Shown in pieces: positions 12,628 to 25,614 of a stretch of DNA of 64,000 nucleotides; position 1 is the first letter of the stretch; each line of letters starts with the position of its first letter. Below the pieces are notes generated by a model. It saw nothing but the letters and a program-made list of their open reading frames with translations, had not been told where the DNA came from and did not search any database. The translations under genes and the position numbers were made by a program. The DNA comes from Muricea muricata. Its lineage: Eukaryota > Cnidaria > Anthozoa > Malacalcyonacea > Plexauridae. The stretch spans positions 6,877,428 to 6,941,427 of the forward strand of contig OY979717.1 in assembly GCA_963855995.1 (NCBI GenBank), read 5' to 3'.

Positions 12628-14270
12628 GAAAAAAATTCCTACTAGGAAGGAGTCACTCAATATAAATTTACATTGCCGCTCATAAAGTAACTGAACTAAC
12701 AAGCGAGTGCAGTGATTATATTTCTTAATAGTGATTCGTATTTCCTTATCATGCAAAATTTTAGGCTGAATAGTCTAAGAAAACATATGATTTGCATAAT
12801 TTTGGCCAACAAGTGATAAACTAACTATCAAAAATGAATCAAATTTAGAAATTATAAATGTTATCAGAGTTTAAAAGTCAATGAACGCCAGAAAATATAA
12901 GGTCAATGTCAACGAAAACATATTTTTATGCCAAACATAACATTCAATAACTACTGCACGATCCTAAATATTTCAGATCGTTTTGAATTCTAATGCGAAT
13001 AACTCTCAAGCGATTGCGCAGTTCACAGTGTTTATCACCAAAAACAACAACTATATATAATAACAATCGGAAACGTAACAGTGAAAATCTAGCCTTTCTT
13101 CTTAGTTTCAAGATAGACATATTTTTGATGAAAATAAAATAATAAATCTTCACTTTAACAACTGTTGTTTAATAAGTGCACGAATGCCCAGCGTTTCGGT
13201 TGTTATTATACATTCATTATAAGAGTCCCACTAAGTTATATTTCCCTAATTTCTCACTGAATTCTTCGACTCATGTGGTCATCTTATTTGCATAAACTGA
13301 CATTGCAAAACCTTAATTGGCATAGTTTCACAGTATTTTATTTGTTATTATCTTTTACAACTATTTATATTTCCATTACCATAGCATTGTTATGTATACT
13401 GACAGTGTGGTAAATGTTTATATAAACAGTAGTAGGCTGTCCTTGGTTCTATACATTACCAGGGAGTTAGAATAACTAAGTCAACCTATAAGAAGTCCTC
13501 AAGCTATAGGGGACTAAGGTGTTGCAGTTATGACATAGTTGGTATAAGTAAATCAAATTTTGAAAATATCATGTTTGTTGTTTTAGCATTTTTGCTTTTA
13601 TGATCGATACTTAACTATCTTATATGGCATCTCACAAGCAAGAAAGTTTACATTCAAAATTTTAAAGAGGCTAATTTTATGCGTTACGTGCTTGATGCAA
13701 TTGCGCACGCACGAGGTCACGCTGAATCAAATGAAAGTCGTCATTAGGACATTTTCTTCACAAAACTGCAGTTAGAAGCAATTAAATGACGATTTTATTT
13801 TGGTGCTGTTATCCCAAACAAGCATGAATGTTGACAGTTATACCCTACAAACATCATGGAACTGTGTTGATCTCGCCTTATTCTGAAAAATATACTTTTG
13901 CATGTTCACCTCAGGTTATCCAGTTTTGTACATATCTAGTCTAGAGTTTAAGTTTTCTGTTTTGGTTATTTTTATGCATGCAGTGATTACTATAACTCGA
14001 TGGTCGCGCGACCCAATTAGAACGTTGCTATTTCTGATCGTTAATGAGATATTTCACAATAAAGCCTTTTGACATTCCCTCAATTCCTATCTCCAAAGCG
14101 TTGAGTGTTTTCAAATAAATGTCACAAGTCTGATGATCGTATCCTCAACTTCAGATTGTCTCTGCCGAGTGAAAGGTGCTTGCTCAAATGCACCGTGACA
14201 AGCATTGCAGCGCTGCGCGCCTTAAGTAGTAATCATCAGAAACTAAAAGTGTCGAGCTATATATATATAT
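12628..14270. other. Non-coding, no gene seen
   Basis: Only short open frames with low-complexity or random composition. Nothing recognisable. Confidence 0.4.
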
Positions 14271-14279
14271 GTAAATATA

Positions 14280-14283
<4 letters not shown>

Positions 14284-14372
<89 letters not shown>
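14284..14372. repeat. (TA)n microsatellite
   Basis: An almost uninterrupted TA dinucleotide run of about 90 bp. It produces artificial Tyr-Ile open frames on both strands. Confidence 0.95.
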
Positions 14373-14375
<3 letters not shown>

Positions 14376-14456
14376 AAAGATATGTTACGAAAAGTAGCAT
14401 ATATATGACTGGAACTAAAAGAGCGCTCAATACCGGAGAAAGTAGAGCGTAAAACA

Positions 14457-14832
14457 CAAGGAACAGACAAGTTTTTGCTGCTGTCGCTACCCTGGGTTTC
14501 ACGCACTAGGCGATCATCAGGCGACTGACAGATAAGTTTAATTTATTCATTGTATAGGACACTGGAAATGTATCAGGTATTATGTTACGTTACATGACTA
14601 TTGGTTATATGTTTACATAAAGTGAAAAGCGAACAACCTCCTGAATAAACGTTCAGAACTTTTCACTTTATGTAAACATATAACCAATAGTCATGTAACG
14701 TAACATAATACCTGATACATTTCCAGTGTCCTATACAATGAATAAATTAAACTTATCTGTCAGTCGCCTGATGATCGCCTAGTGCGTGAAACCCAGGGTA
14801 GCAACAGCAGCAAAAACTTGTCTGTTCCTTGT
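14457..14832. mobile_element. Palindromic Penelope-type terminal-repeat remnant
   Basis: Two nearly identical arms of about 180 bp in inverted orientation (14457-14637 and 14652-14832) around a short centre. Each arm carries a hammerhead-like core, CTGATGA, a short C-G-C/G-C-G stem, then GAAAC (minus strand 14494-14520; plus strand 14768-14794). No RT or GIY-YIG coding sequence remains between the arms. By analogy with the element at 3991-5893 this looks like the paired terminal copies of a Penelope-like element that lost its interior. TA repeats border both sides. Confidence 0.55.
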
Positions 14833-14849
14833 ATATATATATATATACA

Positions 14850-17800
14850 ATTCAATTCAATTCAATTTATTATATAAATTCGCACCATGTAAGGTGAATT
14901 ACATTGTATATTACAAGAATGACTATAAATTAAATATGTTTAAAAACTACAAGAACTTCAATATTACGAGTTAGTTAAAATTCTGAAGCACTTAAATAAT
15001 TCCGGTTATAAACCTCCGTCATAGTTTGCGTACAGCTTTTACAAAAAGTATAAACTATGAGCGCGCAAGGGATGATGGATTATTATTTATTTAGGCCCTG
15101 TCATAAGTTTTCTATGTTCGATTCCTTGATGCTATTTCACAAAAATAATTCCGAGCTTAGAGGTGAAAACAAGCAATAACCCATCACCCCTTACGCCCTC
15201 ATAGTATACAGTTTACGCTTTTGAAAGGACAACCTCTATTGAAGTAGTAGAATAGATCAATGAGACGATACGATGGTAGTTGGCCTTCTAAATCACTATA
15301 TCATCAAACCAATAGGTAGATAATTGTCATATTCAATGACATAATGAGAGATTAAATTTTCGTGATGATTTAAGTTTTTCTAGACACGTACCTAAACAAT
15401 GGCCATGCAAAATTTGTCGTTTTTTTCAACTTGACTTTACAATATAATTGATACAAATATTATTTATGCGTTCAAATAAGGACACATAATAGCAGGAATA
15501 ACTTTAATAAATGGTCGCACAGTTTTCTTGATATCATAGCAAGATCTCGTGTCATGACTTGATTACAAACTTAGCAGGTTTCTGACCAACAACTGACAAT
15601 GCAAATGAAAAGCAATTCACGGCTCTCAGCATTCTAACGTAAATAGATCGTAATATTTTCAAGGTTATATTGCAACATGCGGTAGCCTGCAGGGAGGTTG
15701 AAATGTGGAAGAAAGTGAGATTAATCGTTAATCGACACTTCTCTTGCTATTGATAATTATTCGTAAAAAAAATTCTGCAGTCATGCAGCCTTGCATGATG
15801 TAGCTAGTATATTATAGTAACGCATGATTTATGACATTAAAGTTATCAAGCTAAAATGGTTCGGGTTCATGCCGAAAATAACATCAGTCGACTCTTTATA
15901 TACTTTATTTTTTTAACATGCATGGTGAAAAGAGCATTAATTCAAAACAGTGAATCGAATGTCATATGTTGTCATTGCCACCGTGCTGGACCAGCATAAT
16001 AATCATATAGACGACGCGAGAACCGTTGACCGAGCCAACAACTACGATATTTCAACAGTAGTAATATATCTATACTAATATAACATAGTAAGTTATACCA
16101 GCGACATGGTCCGCACGTGACTTATACACATAGAAAAATGAACTGTAGGCTTGCAAAGGTCCAAAAATCTTCAAGCAATTTATTGCACTACAATCATATG
16201 GCCGACATTACTTGATCTACGCAGCATTTTTTCAGTGTTTCCATTCTTCGTCTGAAGTGAAAGCCCGGAATCATGCATATTTAAACAGCTAAGTATACCT
16301 GTTCGCAGGCTACTCAACCCAATGAACTCGATCATAGCATATTTATGTTCAGTAACGGTTAAATAAACTATTGAGTGAAACCGTCGTCTTAATGTTCAAC
16401 CGGTGATATTTTTTAATTTACCAGGGATACAATTATACATGTTCCTAGATGTAACTATAAGTACTCAAGTGTGAATTAAGGGATAATCTTCATTTATCAT
16501 TTACTGGCTGAAAAGACTTGAAAAGACTATGTACTGTACAAAGGCCCATGATGACGCACGCACGCTATTCAAAATAACTTCACGTAAAAAAGTCTAATGC
16601 AAGTTCACTTTTTCCTGTGTCCTCATTTTAGATATCTACTGATAAAAATTATTTCAAATCACAGCCACCCACTGTGTAATATTTCGAAAGAAACCACGTA
16701 ATGACCAAGTTTCTAATCTTTTAAAACCATACCGATTTTTTATAGCATCCACAATGTGCGATTATGAAGCTCGATTATTTATGCTCGATTTTCTTTGCTT
16801 CAAACTAAAAGTCTAAAAACAAATATTTTGCAAGCTTGTGTTGGCTCATCTCGCTTCGGGCGAGTTTTTCATTTTTTCTACGAATAGCCAAAGTTTTGTT
16901 TATTTAATATCATTGGCGCAAAGTCACAGAAACATGAGATACTTTGCGGTGCGTTTCTAGTGCATCTTATACCTAAATGTTATTCATAATCACTGCCTCT
17001 GGCTTTCTATGTGACGCACTTTACCGTAATTTTGTGCATGAGTTGCTATACAAGTAGCAATTATCATCTCCTGAACGGCGGCAAATTAATTGCGACCAAT
17101 GTTTTCTTTCCAAAACGTATCTAATTTTAAAACATGGAGGGAAGTGATGTGCGTGATGCTAAAGGTTTCTTGTAAATTCACCAAATACGACCATGGCTGG
17201 CTGTTTGCGTCCGATTTAATGTACTTTAATATGTAAGTATTTTTGTGGAATTCTCGGCTTGAAAAAAGACCAATAGCGCGGTTGTTATTAAATGCCATTC
17301 TTAATAACAGCATCTTAATCAAATCCTAAGAGTGTCAGTAACGAGTTTTTGTTAATGACTGGGCGGAGTTGCTATTCTTTCTTGAATCACTTAGCAGGAC
17401 CAAGGAGATGGAGTTAGATATATGTTCTCCTGTGGCCCCCATTTCCGATGTCCTGCTAAGCTTAGATAGTTTACGTTTCATCACCGGGAGTGTAGTGTGA
17501 ATAAATCTCTCTCAAAATTAGCACATCATTATTTTAAACATTAAATCACCACATGATTTGAATACGAAGGAGGCCATTTCGCTTTGTTATAGCAGATATA
17601 CTCATTAGACATTACTGAAAATCATGTAGAAAATATCCGCTCAACATGTTAATAAAGTTGCAAGAACGCTAACATATGTTACAAATCAAGACTACCGGTT
17701 CATAAAATGCACTGATAATCGATTAAAGAATGCGTAATATGCTAAATGTGTTCGTTTTTAATATCAAAAACAACAATACCTGCTCACCGTACAAATTGAT

Positions 17801-19005
17801 AAAATCCCACGCTGAGGCAGGTATATTTTCTTGGCAACTGTTACGACATCCTTGTGCTCTCAGGTAATAACATTTCCACAAAGGAAAATCCAAAATAAAC
17901 GCAAGAGAGCAAAATTTGTCATTACACAACAAAATCTACTTTCCTTCTCGTTATTTTGACTCGAAAGAATAACAACTTAAAACTTTAAGCTCGGACGAAC
18001 AAGGCTCTGAAAAAACAGGGTATTTCGCCTTCCGAAAACAATCAAAGCTGAAATGAAAGCAATACCCCCATTCATTTGGCTAGTTTTCCAAACATACATA
18101 GATCACACAAATATTATGGTTAACCTGCTGGGTCATATTTTCTCTTATTTACCTTCGCTGTTAAGACCATTGCGGGTGGTTGGATATGAAAGGAAACACA
18201 TGATGTGTTTATGCGTCAAATGCGCATAAAGAAAACAGCCAAAACATTTATAGTCTATGCTGATAAAAATTAACAATGATAGAAATACCGAGCGTATAAA
18301 TGGATTTTTCTGCCTTTCAATAACATCAAATACAAGAAGAATCGAAGGAGACTTCGCAATCACACGAAAAGGTAAGTCATCTGTTTAACTCATCAATATT
18401 AAGAAGCAACCCCTATTCATTGCTGTTGCATTAATCAAGTGCATAAAGTATTACATCAAGATTCCCTGCAGTTATACTCCAATCGCCCATGCCGCATTTT
18501 ATCTCACGTTTAACTGTGCAAGTTTTGTGATGTTCTCCAGCAAATGTTAAAAAAATGTCGTATATCGCATGGAATGTGTAAGCAATGTAACCACAAGCAT
18601 GGCAATAACTCCTAAAAGCGTAGGATAGCTTCCTATGGGACAATAGCCAGGAAATCAAGACACATTTGGTGCACAAGTCCTAAGAATAACAAGAGAAAGC
18701 TAATCCGATCAGTTGTAATCTAAAATAAATGATTTAGTGTTGTTTATAAACTGTCTGTTCAACGTAGGAACATAAAGCAGTGCCTGGGTGGGAAGCGATG
18801 AGTTTTGCTGGAGAGAAACGTTGATCTTCACGGGAGGTTAGTTAATATATTTCCCTTGTTACCTCGACATTCAAATCATTGTTTGCATACTGTCAAATAG
18901 ACAACTTCTCCAAACTCATCCGTCGTACTTCATTTTACTTTACAGTTTACAAACTCATCTGAAAAAGATCTAAAAGCATTTAGAAGGGGAAAGAAAAGAC
19001 ACAAA
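14850..19005. other. Non-coding, upstream region of the forkhead gene
   Basis: No gene seen. Short inverted repeats occur at about 15045-15215 (TATAAACTATGAGCGCGCAA and a partial complement) and 17390-17460 (CTTAGCAGGAC with its complement). Upstream of the forkhead start, a donor-like GGAG/GTTAGT near 18836 and an acceptor-like TTTACAG ending at 18945 suggest a short 5'-UTR intron; this is an inference. Confidence 0.4.
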
Positions 19006-19905
19006 ATGTACAAAACATACAAAAGGTTGGAAAATTATCAGGTTGAAGGAAGTTTTGAACCTGCAAAATGTTCAAACGAAGTAAAGAGTGTAGAAAAAGA
19101 AGCGAATTCTTCAAGAAACATGGTGCAGTCTATTCCATCTGTTCATATCTTAGATTACGAAGAAGAAGAAGAGCTACATGATATTTCAAGACATCCAGCG
19201 TATCATTCAAATGAACTTGATGACGAGGACGATCCAAATGAAGAAATAACAGACAGCGAGACGTTGCTAGACAATCGTTCTCAAAGAAAATTAGTGAAAC
19301 CTCCATATTCCTACATTGCTCTCATCACTATGGCCATTGCTCAGTCTTCACAAAAAAAACTCACACTAAGCGAGATCTGCGAATACATCATGAACAGGTT
19401 TCCTTATTACAAAGAGAAATATCCACAATGGCAAAATTCAATCCGTCATAATCTGTCCTTAAATGATTGCTTTGTAAAGATTCCTCGAGAACCTGGGCAA
19501 CCAGGTAAGGGAAATTATTGGACACTTGATCCAGCAAGTGAAGGCATGTTTGACAATGGCAGTTTTCTTCGAAGGAGAAAAAGATTCAAACGACCGAAAA
19601 CAATCACGTTCAATTATTCACCATACAGTCGTGTTCCATCGAGTATACCCAGCTATCCAACTCATGCCATGATGATGTCCCCTCATGGCTACCATTTACC
19701 TGCATTGTCATATTCCTACCGTTCCTTTTTAACCAACTATACGAACAGTATTCCATACAGAAGCGTAATGCCGCTGAAACGAACCAATTCTTCATGTACA
19801 TGTACATATTGTGATGCATGCCCTTCAACAAGACAACCCACATCTGCATCCCAACCGCTAAAATTTTCAATCGAGAGCATCATTGGACAAAGCAAGGTTG
19901 CTTGA
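19006..19905 (+). CDS. FoxD: Forkhead transcription factor, FoxD type
   Basis: Intronless 299-aa protein. An acidic N-terminus ([15 protein letters not shown]) precedes a complete forkhead DNA-binding domain at about residues 97-196. It contains [17 protein letters not shown], the recognition-helix sequence [17 protein letters not shown] and the wing sequence [11 protein letters not shown], ending with the basic RRRKRFKR. The IPREPG...[11 protein letters not shown]...[16 protein letters not shown] pattern is what I know from FoxD proteins. A C-terminal FSIESIIGQ (about 287-295) matches the eh1-like Groucho-binding motif that FoxD proteins usually carry, which suggests a repressor. It acts in the nucleus, and FoxD genes are known regulators of embryonic patterning. 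The start is the first Met of the open frame, with AAA before it. Paralogue identity within the FoxC/D/E/L1 group is inferred from memory of the domain; a tree would settle it. Confidence 0.88.
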   Translation: MYKTYKRLENYQVEGSFEPAKCSNEVKSVEKEANSSRNMVQSIPSVHILDYEEEEELHDISRHPAYHSNELDDEDDPNEEITDSETLLDNRSQRKLVKPPYSYIALITMAIAQSSQKKLTLSEICEYIMNRFPYYKEKYPQWQNSIRHNLSLNDCFVKIPREPGQPGKGNYWTLDPASEGMFDNGSFLRRRKRFKRPKTITFNYSPYSRVPSSIPSYPTHAMMMSPHGYHLPALSYSYRSFLTNYTNSIPYRSVMPLKRTNSSCTCTYCDACPSTRQPTSASQPLKFSIESIIGQSKVA

Positions 19906-22588
19906 AGTTCAAATAGGAAACCATATGTGGTATGAGAACTCCCACATTATCTAGCGACTTGGTGGGAACTGACACGCTAAACCTCAAAAGATATAAACCA
20001 GATTATATATATAAAGCATTTTATTCAGAATTGACAATGGATACATGAACTTTATGCATGGTAGATGTTCGCTAATCAGAGTTTTCTTTTGCTAAAATTC
20101 AATTTGAATAGCCTCAAAGAATGATTACAATGCCTACAAAATAAAATTCTATAGGTTTCTGTATGAAGCCAGTTTAATTTCGACCAAGTGTAGATGTTCA
20201 CTGTCCAGTGCATGCTAGGCATCAAATGGAATGTAAAGTTGTAAAGTTCTGACAGTGACTCGAAGTATTTGCACGAACAAAAAATGTTAAGTGGTTTTCT
20301 GTGGAGATCAATCCGATTTATCCAATTTGCACCATTTATAGGTGACTTTGTACATTTCAACTCAATGATATCACATACAAAAACTGATGCCTTCGTATAT
20401 GGTTGATACTCTTGATTTTAGTAGAAGATCTGATTGAATAGCAAATATGGCGCACATTGAACAGAACAACCGCAAGTTAATTGTCGTGGAATTGCTTCGT
20501 TACTGTAAGAAAGTTCTCCTGATAAACGACAGAATTGAAAGCTTGCTTTTGTCTGTGAGCTCAAAGTTAGAACTAATAACTAACAATATAAATTGGAAAA
20601 ATTGAAAGACCAAAAAAAATGATGGAAATTTTCGTGTAAAGAAATTTTAGAATTGCACAGGAAAAATTTCTTCAGTGGAAATAGCCCTATAAGGCATGGG
20701 GAAAAACAGTTTTTGTATATATGTATCATATATGTGTGTATACACAGAGTATACGTATCAGTATTTCATTAATCAAATGCTATAAAAATCAAAACTATAT
20801 GCTATATAATAGTAGCTAGGAATTTGACAATGTGTCGATTTAGATCAAGATTAAAAACTCAACACCAAGTCCACCGCACGAACTACATCTAGCACTTCAG
20901 TATTCTTAAAATGCACAGTCTAAGTACATTAGTTGTAATATATATGTCTTAATTTATTTTGATTAAATATAGATTGTGGATTGCATTGTATATACTGTAA
21001 TTATAATAAAATATGTGAACAAATCAAAATGTCGAATGCACCTTTTGGCGGAAAATATTTGTGTTATAGGGCCATGTCTCATTCTCTTTAAATTTTGGTA
21101 AGCGGTTTACTTAAGTTCATGGTGTTGTCGAGGGCTCGACATCGAGATTTAACGAGGCATGCCCCAAGTACTAATATTTGAGAGGCACAAACATCTTAGT
21201 TGGGTGAATATTTTTTGGCCATTACGTACTGGAGCTTGATAGCTGTCTTTGAATTTGACATACACTTGTATACTACAAGAAGGAATTAATAAAAAGTAAA
21301 AATTATACAATGGATACGATAGATATACATCAATCAGATAGAATTTCGTTTAGTTGGCGTGTACACACATAGCTGCTCAAATTCCTTCACATTTCAGAAA
21401 CAAAAAAATCGAAAAAGGTTACAATAACCGCCAGAAAGCACATCACATGCAGATACAGAATTATATACGCATCCGTATCGTAGCAGTAAAACTTCCGACA
21501 TATAGAAGATCCTCTTCATGGACTATATCTGGATGAGACAAATCTTCTTAATTTTTAGTTTAAAACTTTGAAAAGAGCATGCGTACATTCAGGAACTGAA
21601 GGAATGCTTATTTATCATGTCACTGGATCTACCTCCTGACGATAACTGACCGTATGAAACCATAGTTGGCGTGTCATGTTTTTGTTGAAAATATTCACTG
21701 AAAGCTCTGTTGGTCGTTTCGCGCAGTCTAGAAAAGAAAACACACAACATTCAACAGCTTCATAATGATCTGACGTTAACAAAGTGATCAGCCTTAAAGA
21801 AAGTCGAAACCGCGGCTTACATTCCTTTTGATTATACTGAATATATAGAACAGTGGTACGGTATTTTCTAAACATTTCCATTTATATTGCTTAAATGTAT
21901 CCTGCAGTATATATATTGAATTATTTGTAAATTCTGTAAGATGTTAAAACTTTATTCACTGATGTGTGTCGTCCCCATGCAACTTAGCCTCATAGTTCAG
22001 TCGGTAAAGTATCGTTCAAGACTGAAAGCGAAGGTCGTCGCGGTATAATTCGGTTCCTAGCCGTGTCCAAGTAGAATTCAGCTTAGTCCGATTAAATAAA
22101 GAAGCTACATTATATAGTGAAGAAATTTTGGGGTTTTGGCTATTCATAGACATAGATGTATGCATCTCAATAATTTCATTTTAGCTTTTCAGATCTTCAC
22201 AAGGCCGGCGAGAGGAGGGAGGGGGGCAGGGGGGGGGAAGCAAAATACCTGGGGCCCGAACTGGTTTGAGGGCACTGAAATTTTGATAAAACATCTGGTC
22301 ATTGCGCTGCTGTCAAGAGGGTTGGGGGCCCGTAATGCGTAATCACTTGCTTGTCCTGGGGCCTGACCACGGCTCTCGCCGGCCTTGCATCTTCATCTTC
22401 TGGATCATAATCAGATGCCATTAATTGAAAGTGATTATTAACAATCGCGTGGCGATCAAGCTATAATTAGTAGGAGAGTACATGCATGGTATAACTTGAA
22501 GCTGTTCATATGCGATATAGGACAGCCCGGTTTGATCAGTCTAATTTTTGTCCCCACTGCAGTTTTCTGTAATGAAGGGACTCTTTTA
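19906..22588. other. Non-coding, no gene seen
   Basis: The 3' side of the forkhead gene and intergenic sequence. A weak tRNA-like stretch occurs around 21988-22060, with an A-box-like TAGTTCAGTCGG but no good B box; it is probably a decayed tRNA-derived repeat. G-rich runs are at about 22215-22240. Confidence 0.4.
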
Positions 22589-22834
22589 AGGGACTGTCAG
22601 AGAGTAACTGGGGAGGGGAGGGGTGGGGAAACACAATAACTTTTTAAAGGTCAAGAAAAAATGGGCTGCTTGAAGGGGAGGGTCGTTCAAACTTATGTTT
22701 GTTGTTGGTACACGGTATATGTAAAACAGATATTAAAGAAATAGAGCTGTATTTGGTTTAACCCTCCCTTTTAGGCGCTTTAAATGACCTTTCCATGTTT
22801 CCACTCCTCCCGTGTTAATTTCTGACAAGTCCCT
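22589..22834. mobile_element. MITE (AGGGACTGTCAGA family), short copy
   Basis: The ends are inverted copies (left AGGGACTGTCAGAGAGTAAC, right complement AGGGACTTGTCAGAAATTAA). Internal sequence such as GGTACACGGTATATGTAAAA is shared with the larger copy at 40686-41078, so they are one family. Confidence 0.6.
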
Positions 22835-24524
22835 ATGTCTTTTACATTTATTTTAGTCTACTGCATTAGAACGTTGGAGAATGCTGTAATGCATAGAAGA
22901 AATTCGTTAGACCGGGTTTATAACCGGGTTAGAAAGACCATGTCAAGTCCGTACTTGACCCGTATTTTGATTGAATTAAAACGAAGCTTTGTATTGTTTT
23001 TATGCTATTAATTAATTCAATTAAAATTCAAACGGTCGAATCTCAACTTGTTTTTGTCATGAGCAGAAAATATGCGCAGAACGGGCTTGCATGGTCTTCC
23101 AACAATTGTTGTGCCAGGTATAGCGCAAACGACCTAACGCACGGCCTGATCGATGACCTGCATATTCAAAATACAGAATCAACGTATATTATTATTAAAT
23201 ATTACGAATTTTTCGTTGCTGTCTGCAGTGTCAGATTAATGAATATCTAGTTTTTCGTCTGAGTACGGTTCTGAAATGCATACTCTTAACTTAACTAACA
23301 AAGCTCCAAGACATTTTAACCAGAAAAGATGATAAGTATGGGGAAATTTGTACAGATTTATGGGTTAACTTATCTGCTCCTTCTCGCGGAAAAAGTACAT
23401 TTCCTGCCTGAGTGCATGGGCTTTAAGTCGGGCTCACTAGAAAAAAAATAAACTTGAGCACATAACTATTCTGGTTAAGGTTTCCTTCCATCATTACAAA
23501 GGTGTGTAATATAATTTGGCTTAGATATAAATAATATCAAGTCAAGATAAGCATAATATAAACTATTACTACTCTGATAAATAGCAACATAGGAATGATG
23601 CAATGCCCCAGGCACAGTTAAGCTTATATTCCTGTTTATATTTCCTAAAAAGCCTTGATAGCAATAATTATCTGTGTTATGCAATGTTTTTATGTAATAT
23701 TTCTTGCTAGCCCTGTAATGGTTTGGAAAACTAGGTTAATACTTACAGAATGATTCGAAATAAGACAGAAAAAAACAGACAGTTGCTAAAACTAATCTAT
23801 TGACATTGGTAAGGATTAAGGTATTGAAACGTTATCAATATGAAATAAAAATATTTTGCGTGCCGAAAATAATACGGAAAACCTGAAAATGGAATGATTC
23901 AATAATATTATTAAAAAGGCAAAATTCAAAATCCGAGTAGATAATCATCTCCTGAATCCGGCTTCACCATCTATACTTCCTGTACACTGACAGCTAAATG
24001 TTTGACCGCCAAAAAAGATTAATTTCAAGCATATCGTGTAATTCAAGTATAACAGTCAGCTGTAGCATTGTCTTAGTGTTGTTGTCTTATTGTTAACGAC
24101 GTATATTAAAATATAAGTGCAAAGATATGTTCCATCTTGTGCTTTGGACAAAGCATCAAGGGTATTTTCGTGACCCATCGATTAGCGTTTCTTGCGTATC
24201 GCAATTCTAATTTAAGAAATACAATTCCGTGAATTGTGCGATTAAAAGTGCGTTACGTGAATCGCGAAGTCCTGAAAACCTGGCTAGGGCATCTTAATCT
24301 GACCAATATTTTTCTATTATTTATACATTTTTAGGTCAAAATATCAAAGCATTTGCTTTCCGCTTCACCTGAATCATTTCCCCAGTCTTTTCTAACATGC
24401 AGTTGTCATGTTGTCTTGGTGTTTCGTGAATCTAAAAAAGGACCTTTGCGATTCCCTGCAAGAACCCCGTTCCCCCTAGACTAGGATGTCTACTACAAAT
24501 ACTGAAAAGAAACGGCAAAACTGC
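22835..24524. other. Non-coding, no gene seen
   Basis: Short open frames only; nothing recognisable. Confidence 0.4.
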
Positions 24525-25031
24525 CAACCTCGTTCCCAGGGCATTTCCCTTGCTAAGGGAAATAGCCCTTGGATCGGCCGGTCATGTGATCCCAAAATGC
24601 CCAGATTTTGTAGCTGATATTAAACTGACAGCAATTATCATTAAGCTTAATAGTTTTCAAAGTGGCAGCCTTACGTGGAGTGAATAAGTTAAATGTTACA
24701 CCGACATACGGTAGTTTCAGATTGTATTAAATATGGCCATATTTCCATCCTTAAATGTAAAGCCACTTCAGAAAGTACTTATACTACATTGTGAATGGAA
24801 TGACGTGATGGAGTTTTACTAACATAATTTGAGAAGTTATACCATGTTATACCTACCAAGAGAGCTAATATTGCTCTAGTTGTTTATTCACTTAACTCTA
24901 TTATTGAAGACCAATTAGCAGTTTCGAACAGTAAAGGTATTTCAGCCAATATACTTGTCAGAAGAAGTATAGATGAATAAATTCCAGAAACCAATCACAA
25001 CCAAGAACGTGCCGGCCGATCCCAGGGCTAT
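24525..25031. mobile_element. Non-autonomous relative of the 31.4-kb RecQ element, right end truncated
   Basis: The left end CAACCTCGTTCCCAGGGC is followed by a hairpin (stem GGGCATTTCCC pairing with GGGAAATAGCCC) and then GGATCGGCCGGTCATGTG. This is the same layout as the 57-bp TIR at 31434. The right end (about 25005-25031) retains only the inner TIR portion, complement of CCGGCCGATCCCAGGGCTAT, and breaks off inside the hairpin. It has no coding sequence. Confidence 0.6.
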
Positions 25032-25614
25032 ATATTTGTACTGTATTGTATTCAGTTTTGCGTTGTGTCTGATTCTTTTATTTTATTTGATTTGTGTTGC
25101 TTTGTATTAGTTTTACAATGAGAAGCACCTTGCATGGGGGGGGGGGGGGTAAACATCTCCAGCCACCTGCACCTCCTCTTCTGCCTCTCGTACCGCTTTT
25201 TCTGCATGAAGAATCTACAGCCTTCCGGCACTTTTTTTCTACTAACTTGGCTATGTTGTTATGTTAAGCCGTCCTATCTTATTTGCTCATAACGGATCTA
25301 ACTCGAATGCTATGTGTAGACATTACAAAGGAATTAATTGTCTCCAGTTAAAATAGTGAATAGTATATATATCAATATTCTTTGGTTCTGATTTTTGATA
25401 CTTGATTGAAAAGGGAGTAAAATGTCATTAAAAAAAATTAATGCCGCTCATTCTTCTCCCGTCTCCTGCCCTTGCATGACTCCCGCATCACGCTTCGTCT
25501 CCTCTCGCTCCCCGCCCACCTCCCGCTCTTATTCTCCCGCCCCTCCCCCGTCCCCTCTCACTTGCACGAGACTTACGTGTTTATTGAATTAAAAATAAAA
25601 TTTGTATATTATAG
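25032..25614. other. Non-coding, C-rich simple sequence
   Basis: Contains a 14-bp G run (near 25137) and a pyrimidine-rich tract at 25440-25565 (repeats of the CTCCCGC type). No gene. Confidence 0.5.

Noticed and set aside
12133..12756. 207-codon minus-strand open frame
   Set aside because: It runs through a MITE, has no recognisable domain and its composition looks like chance.
14105..14506. Open frames of repeating Tyr-Ile on both strands
   Set aside because: They are translations of the TA microsatellite and its flanks.
19610..19870. 86-codon minus-strand frame
   Set aside because: Antisense shadow of the forkhead gene.
21988..22060. Possible tRNA gene
   Set aside because: An A-box-like element is present, but there is no good B box or acceptor stem; more likely a decayed tRNA-derived repeat.
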